From Psychroflexus maritimus (GTDB taxonomy: Bacteria > Bacteroidota > Bacteroidia > Flavobacteriales > Flavobacteriaceae), in NCBI RefSeq assembly GCF_011089875.1, contig NZ_JAANAS010000039.1, forward strand, positions 124,001 to 188,000: a stretch of DNA of 64,000 nucleotides. Direction: 5' to 3'. Position numbers and translations under genes: made by a program. Each line of letters opens with the position of its first letter. Positions within the stretch are counted from its first letter, which is position 1. Shown here one piece after another: positions 47,247 through 56,120 of this stretch. The notes beneath the pieces were generated by a model that searched no databases, had not been told where the DNA came from, and worked only from the letters and a program-made list of their open reading frames with translations.

Positions 47247-50039
47247 TTATGATTTTAATTTTTCGGCCAAATATTTATGGGTATAACCTTTGGCTTGTTT
47301 AACAATTTCTTCAGGTGTGCCTTTGGCTACCAAATTTCCTCCTTGCTCACCACCTTCAGGACCAATATCTATGATTTGATCTGCACACTTAATTAAATCG
47401 ATATTATGTTCAATAACCACAATTGAATGGCCATTTTCAAGCAAAGCATCAAAGGATTTTAATAGTTTTTTAATATCGTGAAAATGCAAGCCTGTTGTAG
47501 GTTCATCAAAAATAAACAAGGTGTTTTCTGCCCTGCTTCCTTTGCTTAGAAAAGAAGCGAGTTTAATCCGTTGAGCTTCTCCTCCTGAAAGTGTGGAAGA
47601 ACTTTGCCCTAAACTTACATAACCCAAACCAACATCTTGGAGCGGTTGTAAGCGTTTGGTGATTTTATTTTGTTGATGATGCTCAAAAAAATCAATGGCA
47701 TTATCTACCGTCATTGATAAAACATCATGAATAGATTGGCTTTCAAACTTCACTTCTAATACATTGTCTTGAAAACGTTTACCATGACAAGCGTCACACA
47801 CCAAATGCACATCAGCCATAAATTGCATTTCAATAGTAATTTCACCTTCGCCTTCGCATTTTTCACATCTTCCTCCTGTCACATTAAAACTGAAGTGCTT
47901 CGGTTGAAATCGATTAAGCTTAGCTAATTTTTGCTCTGAAAATAGCTTTCTAATTTCATCGTAAGCCTTCACATAAGTTACCGGATTAGACCGTGAAGAT
48001 TTACCAATAGGATTTTGGTCAATGTATTCAACGGCCTCTAAGTGGTTAAATTTTCCTTCATGACCGTCATGCTGCCCAGCTTTAATCCCATAGTTCCCAC
48101 AAGCTTTCATTGCAATTGGATAAAGTAGATTTTTAACCAAGGTACTTTTTCCACTTCCCGAAACTCCTGTTATACAAGTTAATACTCCTAGAGGTACTTT
48201 TACATCAATGTCTTTAAGGTTGTTTTCTCTTGCGCCATTAATTTGGATATAGCGTGTAGATTTTCTTCTTTTTTTCGGAACTTCAATAGCTAAACTTTCA
48301 TTTAGGTATTTTGCAGTAAGTGAATTTTGCCTTAAAATTTCATTGTAATTGCCTTCTGCAACAACTTCGCCACCAAAGGTTCCTGCTTCAGGACCAATAT
48401 CAATAATTTGGTCGGCAGCTTTCATTAATTCTTCATCATGTTCTACAACAATTACTGTATTTCCTAAATCACGAAGCTTTTTTAAAACATAAATGAGTCG
48501 TTCGTTATCTTTTGCATGTAAACCAATAGAGGGTTCATCAAGAATATACATCGACCCAACCAAGCTACTTCCAAGCGATGTGGCTAAGTTAATTCGCTGC
48601 GATTCTCCACCAGAAAGACTGTTAGATTTTCTGTTTAAACTTAAGTAAGATAAGCCCACATCCATCAAAAATTGAAGTCGATTTTTGATTTCTAACAGCA
48701 AACGTTTAGCTATTTTGTAATCGTTCTCACTCAACTCTAATTGACTAAAAAACGAAGCCAGTTGGTCGATAGGCAAATCCACTAAACCAGATATACTCTT
48801 GCCTCCTACTTTAACGTAATTGGCCTCTTTTCTTAATCGTTTTCCTTTACACTGACCACATTTAGTTTTTCCTCGGTAACGCGAAAGCAAGACTCTATTC
48901 TGAATTTTATAGGCTTTTGACTCTACTTCTTCAAAAAATTCGTAAATTCCAGTAATGTATTTATTACCCTCCCAAAGTACTTGTTTTTGTTCTTCTGAAA
49001 GTTGAAAATAGGGCTTATGAATAGGAAAATCAAAAAACGAAGCTTTTTCTATAAGTTGGTCTTTATACCACTGAAGCTTTTCGCCACGCCAAGGATATAT
49101 GGCTTCTTGGAAAACACTGAGTTTCGTATTTGGCACAACCAATTCTTCATCAACACCAATTACATCTCCGTAACCTTCGCATTTAGGACATGCCCCATAA
49201 GGATTATTAAAGCTGAAAAAATGAACATTAGGTTCTAAAAACTGCATTCCATCAAGCTCAAATTTATTGCTAAATTCATAGGTTTTATCTTTTTCTAAGT
49301 TTTCGAGATAAAGCCTCCCCTTACCTTCGTAAAATGCGTTTTGAATAGCATCTGCAAGCCGATTGTAAAAATCTTCATCATCCTTCACTACCACTCTATC
49401 TACAACAATTGAAAAAGATTTTGTAGCTTGAATTTTGGCATCAACATCATCAATTCGAATGACTTCATTACCTAATTTTAAACGGCTAAATCCCTGTTGT
49501 TGAAGAATTTCTAATTTTTTTTTAAAATCTTTTTTGGCATCTAATTCTATAGGAGCTAAAAGGAGTAATTTAGTTTTTAAGTCGAATTTTTTTACTTGAT
49601 TAACCACATCGGTCACTGTATCTTTTTTAACCTCTTGTCCTGATTTAGGCGAAATGGTTTTGCCTATTCTAGCATAAAGAAGTTTAAGGTAATCATAAAT
49701 TTCTGTGGAAGTTCCAACTGTTGACCTTGGGTTAGTGGAATTAACTTTCTGTTCAATGGCAATAGCTGGAGCTATACCTTTAATGTAATCTACTTGAGGT
49801 TTATCTAATCGGCCCAAAAATTGACGTGCATAAGAAGACAAACTTTCTACATATCTGCGCTGCCCTTCTGCGAAAAGTGTGTCAAACGCTAGACTTGATT
49901 TTCCAGAACCCGAAAGTCCTGTAATCACTACTAATTTATTTCTAGGAATAACCACTGAAACATCCTTCAAATTATGAAGTTTTGCTCCTTTTATAATGAT
50001 GTTTTCCTTTGGGTTTACTTCAAGTAAATGATCTTTCAT
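47247..50039 (-). CDS. uvrA: Excinuclease ABC subunit A
   Basis: UvrA (930 residues) is the damage-recognition ATPase of nucleotide excision repair. The ATG at 50039 (MKDHLLEV) replaces an upstream TTG. It has two ABC modules, with Walker A GLSGSGKSSLAFDTLFAEGQ and GVSGSGKSTLVKNLLYP, signatures LSGGESQRINLA and LSGGEAQRIKLA, and four-Cys zinc sites (CPKCEGYG, CGQCKGKR, CEKCEGEG). uvrB is at 20152-22161, not adjacent. Confidence 0.97.
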   Translation of the reverse strand: MKDHLLEVNPKENIIIKGAKLHNLKDVSVVIPRNKLVVITGLSGSGKSSLAFDTLFAEGQRRYVESLSSYARQFLGRLDKPQVDYIKGIAPAIAIEQKVNSTNPRSTVGTSTEIYDYLKLLYARIGKTISPKSGQEVKKDTVTDVVNQVKKFDLKTKLLLLAPIELDAKKDFKKKLEILQQQGFSRLKLGNEVIRIDDVDAKIQATKSFSIVVDRVVVKDDEDFYNRLADAIQNAFYEGKGRLYLENLEKDKTYEFSNKFELDGMQFLEPNVHFFSFNNPYGACPKCEGYGDVIGVDEELVVPNTKLSVFQEAIYPWRGEKLQWYKDQLIEKASFFDFPIHKPYFQLSEEQKQVLWEGNKYITGIYEFFEEVESKAYKIQNRVLLSRYRGKTKCGQCKGKRLRKEANYVKVGGKSISGLVDLPIDQLASFFSQLELSENDYKIAKRLLLEIKNRLQFLMDVGLSYLSLNRKSNSLSGGESQRINLATSLGSSLVGSMYILDEPSIGLHAKDNERLIYVLKKLRDLGNTVIVVEHDEELMKAADQIIDIGPEAGTFGGEVVAEGNYNEILRQNSLTAKYLNESLAIEVPKKRRKSTRYIQINGARENNLKDIDVKVPLGVLTCITGVSGSGKSTLVKNLLYPIAMKACGNYGIKAGQHDGHEGKFNHLEAVEYIDQNPIGKSSRSNPVTYVKAYDEIRKLFSEQKLAKLNRFQPKHFSFNVTGGRCEKCEGEGEITIEMQFMADVHLVCDACHGKRFQDNVLEVKFESQSIHDVLSMTVDNAIDFFEHHQQNKITKRLQPLQDVGLGYVSLGQSSSTLSGGEAQRIKLASFLSKGSRAENTLFIFDEPTTGLHFHDIKKLLKSFDALLENGHSIVVIEHNIDLIKCADQIIDIGPEGGEQGGNLVAKGTPEEIVKQAKGYTHKYLAEKLKS

Positions 50040-50540
50040 AGTGTAACTTGTCAATCTGATTTTAAAAACGGCTAATTTACATTTATTTGTAAGCTCTAGC
50101 CCAATTACCCAATTGCTTTATCTTTAATTTAACCAAGATAATCCTTTTTTTGATGCCACTACTAAGCTAAAAAAGTTAAATCAATGATTTAAACCCAGCT
50201 TCGATTCTTCTCTAGTTTAAGCAAAAAGGAAGAGTTGATGAATAATTTTGTTACATCAAAAGAGGATATTGATTTGTAAAATTAGTACAAGCCATTACTC
50301 AGCTCGAAAAAATAGCGATATTTGTAGCAGAGAACAGGACGTTTTTTTTTTTAGTGTAGTTAGAAATTTAGTTCCGCTTATAAGTGAGGAATTATTTTTA
50401 ATAGAGATGAAAACCACCCCCTCATCTCGATATTTTTATACATTACCAGAACTGTTTAAAGCAGCTATATTTGCACTTAGATTCTTAAATTGTGCCTTAA
50501 GTTGTTTGACAACCTAATTTGAAACAAAGAAGTAAAAAAA

Positions 50541-51236
50541 ATGAAAACAAACTTAGATAATTTACAAATACTTTTTGAAGACAACCATATAATTGTGGTG
50601 AATAAACGTGCGGGCGATTTAGTGCAAGGGGACCGAACAGGAGATGCTCCTTTAGCCGAAATTATTAAAGAGTTCATCAAAAAAAGAGATCAAAAACCAG
50701 GAAATGTGTATTTAGGTGTAGTTCATCGATTGGACAGACCAACCTCAGGAGCTGTTATTTTTGCTAAAACCTCTAAAGCCTTATCTAGGTTAAATCAAGC
50801 ATTTGCTAATAAAGAACCTAAAAAAACCTATTGGGCGGTAGTTAAAAATCCACCCCCTAAAAAAGCAGACCGATTAATTCATTATTTACTGAGAAAACCA
50901 AAGCAAAATAAATCCTTTGCACATACCAAAGAAGTCAATGGATCTAAGCAGGCTTTTTTAGATTATCAGCTTTTAAAAAGCTTAACTAATTATTATTTAT
51001 TAGAAATTAATTTAGCTACCGGAAGGCATCATCAAATCCGTTCTCAATTGTCTAAAATTGGATGTCCAATTAAAGGCGATTTAAAATATGATTTTGACCG
51101 AAGTAATAAAGATGGAAGCATACATTTACACGCTAGAAAGATCGAATTTATTCATCCTGTTCGTAAAGGAGAGTTGAGCATAAAAGCTCCTGTTAATAAA
51201 GAAGATGCCATTTGGAAAGCCTGTTGTAATTTGTAG
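50541..51236 (+). CDS. RluA-family pseudouridine synthase
   Basis: The 231-residue protein has the catalytic box VVHRLDRPTSGAVIFAKT with D65, and ATGRHHQIRSQL. It modifies uridines in rRNA or tRNA. It has no N-terminal S4 domain, like the short flavobacterial members. The 486 bases before it hold a TATATTTG box (50466-50473) that may belong to its promoter, though no -33 box is seen; a 90-codon open frame there looks non-coding. Confidence 0.9.
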   Translation: MKTNLDNLQILFEDNHIIVVNKRAGDLVQGDRTGDAPLAEIIKEFIKKRDQKPGNVYLGVVHRLDRPTSGAVIFAKTSKALSRLNQAFANKEPKKTYWAVVKNPPPKKADRLIHYLLRKPKQNKSFAHTKEVNGSKQAFLDYQLLKSLTNYYLLEINLATGRHHQIRSQLSKIGCPIKGDLKYDFDRSNKDGSIHLHARKIEFIHPVRKGELSIKAPVNKEDAIWKACCNL

Positions 51237-51287
51237 TTAAAACTAATGCTACTTACACTTATAAAAATGCAATATGTTTTTTAGTTG

Positions 51288-51437
51288 TAAATCCTAGCCC
51301 CGATAGTAGTGGAAAACCCGGAAATAACAAATGCTTATTTTCTTGTCCTGCCAAAGCGACCGGTAGGAAGCTCTTGGCAAGGACTTAGAAAATTGCATTG
51401 GTGATTGAGGATTTGAAACGTATAGCGGGATTAATGC
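51288..51437 (+). ncRNA. Candidate structured RNA resembling Flavo-1
   Basis: A conserved-looking non-coding stretch begins CCTAGCCCCGATAGTAGTGG and ends TATAGCGGGATTAAT. Its interior folds into a long hairpin: TTGTCCTGCCAA (51342-51353) pairs with TTGGCAAGGAC (51374-51384; one bulge), TTTTCT with AGAAAA, and AAATGC with GCATT. Outer strands AATCCT and AGGATT can also pair, as can CCCG and CGGG. The flanking boxes are what I remember of the Flavo-1 motif in Flavobacteriia. The region lies in the 323-base gap before lpdA. Confidence 0.45.
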
Positions 51438-51559
51438 TTCAAAAAATAAGGCTACTTTTTTACTTAAAAATCTAGTACGAATTATTGTTTTAAGTAAGGT
51501 TAAATTGATTATATGTGTTATTTTTGTTGACCAATAGATGAAATTTTAAAAATAATTTT

Positions 51560-52966
51560 ATGAAATCTTATGATGTTGCCGTAATTGGCTCCGGTCCCGG
51601 CGGATATGTTGCGGCTATTAGATGTGCACAACTCGGGATGAAAACTGCAATCATTGAAAAATATGCTACCAAAGGTGGTACGTGCTTAAATGTTGGATGT
51701 ATTCCTTCTAAAGCGCTTTTAGATTCTTCTCACCACTACGAAGATGCAGTGAAACATTTTGAAGAGCATGGAATAGATATCCCCGGCGAAATTAAAGTGA
51801 ATCTTGCAAACATGATGAAGAGAAAAGATTCTGTGGTAGAACAAACTACTAAAGGAATTGACTTTTTAATGGATAAAAACAAAATTGACAGCTTTCAAGG
51901 CGTGGGTTCGTTTAAAAGTAAAAACGAAGTTCTTATTACTTCTGAGGAAGGAAAAGAGGAAAGTATTGAAGCAAAAAATATAATTATTGCCACCGGAAGC
52001 AAGCCTAGAACGCTGCCGGGTATTGAAATAGATAAAGAACGTATTATTACTTCTACTGAAGCCCTTTCTTTAAAAGAAATTCCGAAGCATTTAATTTTAA
52101 TTGGTGGCGGAGTTATTGGACTTGAATTAGGTCAGGTTTATAACCGACTTGGTGCCGAGGTAACTGTGCTTGAATACATGGATCGCATAATTCCTACAAT
52201 GGATAAAGCCATGAGTAAAGAAATGCGTAAGGTTTTGAAAAAACAAGGCATGGAATTAAAACTTTCTCATGAAGTTCAATCTGTTGAACGCAAAGGCGAT
52301 GAAGTGCTTGTTAAAGCTAAGGATAAAAAAGGAAATGAAGTAGAGATTAAAGGTGATTATTGCTTAGTTTCGGTGGGTAGAGTGCCTTTTACTAAAGGAT
52401 TGAATCCTGAAAATGCTGGGGTTGAAATTAACAATCGTGGCCAAGTGAAAGTAAATGATAAATTGCAAACTACTACTCCTACTATTTACGCAATTGGTGA
52501 TGTGATTCAAGGGGCTATGTTGGCTCACAAAGCCGAAGAAGAAGGAACTTTTGTGGCCGAAGTAATTGCAGGACAAAAACCACATATTGATTATAATTTG
52601 ATTCCTAATGTAGTCTATACTTGGCCTGAAGTTGCCTCGGTTGGCAAAACTGAAGAGCAACTTAAAGAGGAAGGTGCAAACTATAAAGTTGGTGAATTTC
52701 CGATGAAGGCTTTAGGCCGTTCTAGAGCAAGTGGTGATATTGCTGGTTTAGTAAAAATATTAGCTGACAAACAAACCGATGAAGTGCTTGGTGTTCACAT
52801 GATTGGTGCAAGAACAGCCGATTTAATTGCTGAGGCTGTAACAGCTATGGAATTTAGAGCAAGTGCTGAAGATATTGCTAGAATGAGTCACGCTCACCCA
52901 ACTTATGCTGAAGCTGTAAAAGAAGCGGCATTGGCTGCTACAGAAGACCGTGCTTTACATATTTAA
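51560..52966 (+). CDS. lpdA: Dihydrolipoyl dehydrogenase
   Basis: The E3 component of pyruvate/2-oxoglutarate dehydrogenase (468 residues) re-oxidises dihydrolipoamide with NAD. It has FAD-binding GSGPGGYVAAIRC, the redox disulfide C42-C47 (GGTCLNVGCIPSK), the NAD site GGGVIGLELGQVYN, the second FAD contact TIYAIGDVIQGAML and the C-terminal HAHPTYAE base pair. It stands alone here with its own terminator. Confidence 0.95.
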   Translation: MKSYDVAVIGSGPGGYVAAIRCAQLGMKTAIIEKYATKGGTCLNVGCIPSKALLDSSHHYEDAVKHFEEHGIDIPGEIKVNLANMMKRKDSVVEQTTKGIDFLMDKNKIDSFQGVGSFKSKNEVLITSEEGKEESIEAKNIIIATGSKPRTLPGIEIDKERIITSTEALSLKEIPKHLILIGGGVIGLELGQVYNRLGAEVTVLEYMDRIIPTMDKAMSKEMRKVLKKQGMELKLSHEVQSVERKGDEVLVKAKDKKGNEVEIKGDYCLVSVGRVPFTKGLNPENAGVEINNRGQVKVNDKLQTTTPTIYAIGDVIQGAMLAHKAEEEGTFVAEVIAGQKPHIDYNLIPNVVYTWPEVASVGKTEEQLKEEGANYKVGEFPMKALGRSRASGDIAGLVKILADKQTDEVLGVHMIGARTADLIAEAVTAMEFRASAEDIARMSHAHPTYAEAVKEAALAATEDRALHI

Positions 52967-53048
52967 TTTAGGTAAAAACTTTAGCTTAGGACTTGAACTA
53001 CTGATTTAAACTTATTGTTAATCTTGTCCTTTCTTTATTTATACAATC

Positions 53049-53080
53049 ACAACCTTGCCTTTTAGGCAGGGTTGTTTTTT
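53049..53080 (+). terminator. Terminator of lpdA
   Basis: A 12-bp stem ACAACCTTGCCT/AGGCAGGGTTGT (53049-53060, 53064-53075; one T-G pair) with a TTT loop is followed by TTTTT. It lies 80 bases after the stop. Confidence 0.85.
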
Positions 53081-53198
53081 ATTTGATATTCCTCTTACAT
53101 TTTCATAAAACCTTGCTACTATCTAAATTCATAAGCTCTATTTTTTTTTAAAAATTGCAATCCAATTCAAATAAATATTTAACACTACTACAACATAT

Positions 53199-53233
53199 TT
53201 GTATATACAATAATCATACATTTGTACCTACAA
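53199..53233. promoter_or_regulatory. Two MarR-type operator palindromes
   Basis: The perfect palindrome TTGTATATACAA (53199-53210) is followed by TTGTA-CC-TACAA (53222-53233). Their centres are 23 bases apart. They lie 9 to 43 bases before the MarR start codon, where a -7 box TACATTTG (53217-53224) also falls. This layout predicts autorepression of the MarR operon. Confidence 0.65.
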
Positions 53234-53241
53234 TTATTGAA

Positions 53242-53694
53242 ATGAAAATTGAAAATCACATAAAATCGAACAAAACACTAAGTCTTCATAAAAAAATGCT
53301 TATTAATGTATTATATACGGGGAATTGGTTAAACGACTGTATAAGTGAAGTTTTGAAAGATTTTGATATTTCTGCACAACAATTTAATGTATTACGAATT
53401 TTAAAGGGCAGAAATGGCAATCCTGCTAATTTATCGGACATACAAGAGCGTATGATTGCGAAAAATAGTAATACCACACGATTAGTAGATAAGTTGATTA
53501 ACAAAGAATTAGTTAGCAAAAAGAAATGTCCAAGTAACAAGCGAAAAGTAGAAATTTTAATAACTGCTTCTGGATTAACATTTTTAGATCAAGTTAATGA
53601 AGTGGTCGAAAATAGAGAAGCTAATATTACCAAGCACTTGAATGAAGAGGAAATAGAACAATTAAATGCATTATTGAATAAATTGAGAAACTAG
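53242..53694 (+). CDS. MarR-family transcriptional regulator
   Basis: The ATG at 53242 gives 150 residues; an upstream TTG at 53155 would run through the operators. The winged-helix domain has QFNVLRILKGRNGN, PANLSDIQERMIAKNSNTTR and the DKLINKELVSKKKC wing, which is the MarR pattern. It heads an operon with a nitroreductase (3-base gap) and a YceI protein. Such regulators often respond to oxidants, phenolics or quinones. The Cys in the wing (KKKCPSNKRK) might sense oxidants; that is inference. Confidence 0.88.
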   Translation: MKIENHIKSNKTLSLHKKMLINVLYTGNWLNDCISEVLKDFDISAQQFNVLRILKGRNGNPANLSDIQERMIAKNSNTTRLVDKLINKELVSKKKCPSNKRKVEILITASGLTFLDQVNEVVENREANITKHLNEEEIEQLNALLNKLRN

Positions 53695-53696
53695 TT

Positions 53697-54329
53697 ATGA
53701 GTGATTACATTGAAAATTTAAAATGGAGATATGCCACCAAGCAATTTGATTCTGATAAAGAATTAGAGGAATCAAAAATAGAGATTCTTTTGGATAGCGT
53801 TCAGCTTTCAGCCTCCTCTTATGGCATGCAACCTTATGAAGTTTTGGTTATTAAAGATAAAGAAACAAGACGAAAACTGCATCCGGCGGCTTTTGAACAA
53901 CCACAAATTCTTGATGCTTCTTATGTGTTAGTATTTTGTGCTAACACTATTATTGATGAAGCTTACCTTGATGAATATGTTGAAAATATTGTTTCAACTA
54001 GAGGGATGAAAAAGGAAGATTTAAGCGGAATGAAAGAGATGATTATGAATGCAGTGATTAGTCAGCCTCAAGAAAACAAAATTGAATGGGCAAAAAGACA
54101 AGCTTATTTAGCCTTAGGCAATTTACTTTCAGCTGCGGCCCATTATAAAATAGATGTTTGTCCGATGGAAGGATTTGATCCTACTCAATTTAACCAAATC
54201 CTAGAGCTTGAAGGAAAAAATTTAGCTACGGCAGTTATTGCAACCGTAGGCTATCGTAGTGAAGAAGATCAACTTCAACATGCTAAGAAAGTAAGAAAAC
54301 CTAAAGAAAAGTTATTTCATAGGTTATAA
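53697..54329 (+). CDS. NAD(P)H-dependent nitroreductase-family oxidoreductase (MarR operon)
   Basis: This 210-residue FMN enzyme of the nitroreductase family has LKWRYATKQFDSD, SSYGMQPYEVLV, QAYLALGNLLSAA, CPMEGF and ATVGYRSEED. It is a paralogue of the protein at 2738-3370 (CPMEGF, RYATKK). It lies 2 bases behind the MarR gene and is its likely regulatory target; detoxification of quinones or electrophiles is inferred. Confidence 0.88.
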   Translation: MSDYIENLKWRYATKQFDSDKELEESKIEILLDSVQLSASSYGMQPYEVLVIKDKETRRKLHPAAFEQPQILDASYVLVFCANTIIDEAYLDEYVENIVSTRGMKKEDLSGMKEMIMNAVISQPQENKIEWAKRQAYLALGNLLSAAAHYKIDVCPMEGFDPTQFNQILELEGKNLATAVIATVGYRSEEDQLQHAKKVRKPKEKLFHRL

Positions 54330-54369
54330 ACAATAAAACTAATAATTTTAACCCTAAATAAAAATAGAA

Positions 54370-54939
54370 ATGAAAATGAATTATTTAAAAAGCCTTATGG
54401 CCTCAGTAATTATTGCTGCAGTATCGTTCAATACTGTAAATGCGCAAGACAAAGTAAACGTAAAAGAAAGTACCATTAAATGGGAAGGAGAAAAATTAAC
54501 TGGTTCTCATGACGGAGTTATCCAAATGAAAGAAGGTTTCTTTTTAATGGATGGCGGAGACCTTGTAGGAGGTGAGTTTATTGTTGATATGACTACTATC
54601 GAAGTAACCGATTTAGAAGGTGATGGTAAAGCTAAGCTTGAAGGTCATTTAAATTCTGATGACTTTTTTGGAACTGAAACGCATAATGATGCTAAATTCA
54701 CCATTAATACAGTAGCTAAAAAAGGAGATACTTACGGAGTTTCTGGTGAAATGACAATTAAAGGAAAAACCAATCCTATTGCTTTTGACCTGAATATGGT
54801 TAACGGAAAAGCTTCTACCGAATTTAAAATTGATAGAACAAAATACGATATTCGTTATGGTTCTGGAAGCTTCTTTGACAACTTAGGAGACAAAACTATT
54901 TATGATGAATTCACTTTAATGATTGAAATGCAGTATTAA
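54370..54939 (+). CDS. YceI-family periplasmic lipid-binding protein
   Basis: The 189-residue protein has a signal peptide (about residues 1-25, ending in NTVNAQ) and the YceI lipocalin-like beta-barrel: WEGEKLTGSHDGVIQMKEG, LEGHLNSDDFFGTETHNDAK, MTIKGKTNPIAFDL, FKIDRTKYDIRYGSGSFF. YceI proteins bind polyisoprenoids, including quinones. With the nitroreductase and MarR gene it forms a compact operon that is common in Flavobacteriia. Confidence 0.93.
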   Translation: MKMNYLKSLMASVIIAAVSFNTVNAQDKVNVKESTIKWEGEKLTGSHDGVIQMKEGFFLMDGGDLVGGEFIVDMTTIEVTDLEGDGKAKLEGHLNSDDFFGTETHNDAKFTINTVAKKGDTYGVSGEMTIKGKTNPIAFDLNMVNGKASTEFKIDRTKYDIRYGSGSFFDNLGDKTIYDEFTLMIEMQY

Positions 54940-54961
54940 TTTTCATGTAGATGAAAATTTA

Positions 54962-54995
54962 AAAAAACCGGCTAATAGTATTAGTCGGTTTTTTT
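54962..54995 (+). terminator. Terminator of the MarR operon
   Basis: A 15-bp stem AAAAAACCGGCTAAT/ATTAGTCGGTTTTTT (54962-54976, 54980-54994; one G-T pair) with a 3-nt loop lies 22 bases after the YceI stop. Confidence 0.88.
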
Positions 54996-55002
54996 AATTA
55001 TT

Positions 55003-55027
55003 AACCTGAGTTTGGTTATTAACGTTT
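55003..55027. repeat. Isolated AACCTGAGTT repeat end
   Basis: AACCTGAGTTTGGTTATTAA is related to the terminal repeat of the element at 43355-43619 and to the copy at 22986. Only one end is visible, directly behind the terminator of the MarR operon. Confidence 0.35.
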
Positions 55028-55067
55028 ATTTGATATTGATTTCAATGGCTTTTTATACATTTGATTT

Positions 55068-55475
55068 ATGGAAGAACGAGATTATTTACTAAAAAAAATA
55101 CGCCCAGAATTAAAAAATGCTAAAGTTTATAAAGACACACTTCAAGAAGAGCGTTTTCAGAATGAATGTCTGCGGCCTATTGCAAAGTTTCAAAACGATA
55201 TTATTCTGCATATTTATAGCGTTTATATTGATTACAGAAAAAATGTATATCATGAGTTAAATCTTGACAAGAAAAGCACATATATTGAGGAGTCAATAAA
55301 AAAAGACTCCAAGATAAGAAGACAGCTTCAAGGGGTCTTTATTGGTCATTTTACATTACAAGAATACAAAACCTATACGTCAAATTACAAGGCTTTCAAC
55401 AAACGAATTAATAACCTTTGCATAGAACGAATTAAAAGTCAGATGCAATTCTTTGAAATTCACATTCAGAATTAA
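55068..55475 (+). CDS. Conserved flavobacterial protein of unknown function
   Basis: The 135-residue soluble, basic protein is predicted to be mostly helical (IRPELKNAKVYKDTLQEE, RKNVYHELNLDK, RINNLCIERIKSQMQF). It has no signal peptide or recognisable motif. I do not recognise the family. It starts 130 bases after the YceI gene, past a terminator, so it is its own transcription unit. Confidence 0.55.
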   Translation: MEERDYLLKKIRPELKNAKVYKDTLQEERFQNECLRPIAKFQNDIILHIYSVYIDYRKNVYHELNLDKKSTYIEESIKKDSKIRRQLQGVFIGHFTLQEYKTYTSNYKAFNKRINNLCIERIKSQMQFFEIHIQN

Positions 55476-55490
55476 TAAAACTTTAGCCCA

Positions 55491-55630
55491 GTTAACCACA
55501 GAGGCACAAAGTTGACAGAGAGACTCATTTAAAATTGATTTACTCTCGCAAAGCCGCTAAGGCGCAAAGAAATAATACTTTAAACCTGTTAACCACGAAG
55601 ACACAAAGTTCACAGAGAGATTCATTTAAA
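55491..55630. repeat. Interspersed CACAAAG/CGCAAAG repeat cluster
   Basis: Two A modules (TTAACCACAGAGGCACAAAG at about 55491-55510 with its tail CAGAGAGACTCATTTAAAAT, and the TTAACCACGAAGACACAAAG copy at 55589-55630) enclose one B module (ACTCTCGCAAAGCCGCTAAG, 55542-55570). The same modules occur at 38441 and 56121. The cluster lies just downstream of the stop of arsC. Confidence 0.75.
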
Positions 55631-55654
55631 ATTAAAAATTGTAGTGCTAAACTT

Positions 55655-55993
55655 TTAAAATAACTCCTTTATTTTTTCAGGGGGTCTTCCTACTACTGCT
55701 TTTACTGAGGTGACAACAATTGGGCGTTCAATTAATTTGGGGTAGGTTAGCATGGCTTCAATTAATTCATCATCACTTAAATTTTTGCCTTTGTAATTTT
55801 CCTTCCAAACTTTTTCAGTTTTTCTCACTAATTCAGCTGGCTTATAGTCAAGTTTTTCTAAAATTGATTTCAACTCTTCTTTGCTTGGAACTTCAACCAA
55901 GTACTTGATTACTTGAAAATCTTTTCCTGACTCTTCAAGGATTTGTAATCCTTCTCTCGATTTTCTGCAACGTGGGTTATGGTATATTTTCAT
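55655..55993 (-). CDS. arsC: ArsC-family arsenate reductase-like protein
   Basis: The 112-residue protein has the classic ArsC active site MKIYHNPRCRKSREGLQIL with C9, and the substrate loop PKLIERPIVVTSVKAVVGRP. It is glutaredoxin-linked in characterised members; arsenate reduction here is not certain, as many flavobacterial ArsC-like proteins stand outside ars operons. It is flanked on both sides by interspersed repeat clusters. Confidence 0.82.
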   Translation of the reverse strand: MKIYHNPRCRKSREGLQILEESGKDFQVIKYLVEVPSKEELKSILEKLDYKPAELVRKTEKVWKENYKGKNLSDDELIEAMLTYPKLIERPIVVTSVKAVVGRPPEKIKELF

Positions 55994-56120
55994 TTTTTGA
56001 TTTTTGTTTTACAAATCTAATGAAAGTAAGTAACTTTCAATTTGGAAAATTAAAAATAACTAGCCTTAAATACATTTGACTCAAAGTCGATAAGATGTTA
56101 ATTAATAATACTTTAAAATT

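Noticed and set aside
50248-50517. An 89-codon open frame in the gap between uvrA and the pseudouridine synthase
   Set aside because: It has biased low-complexity composition without recognisable family character or signal peptide, and it lies in a poorly conserved-looking region with a promoter-like box inside it.
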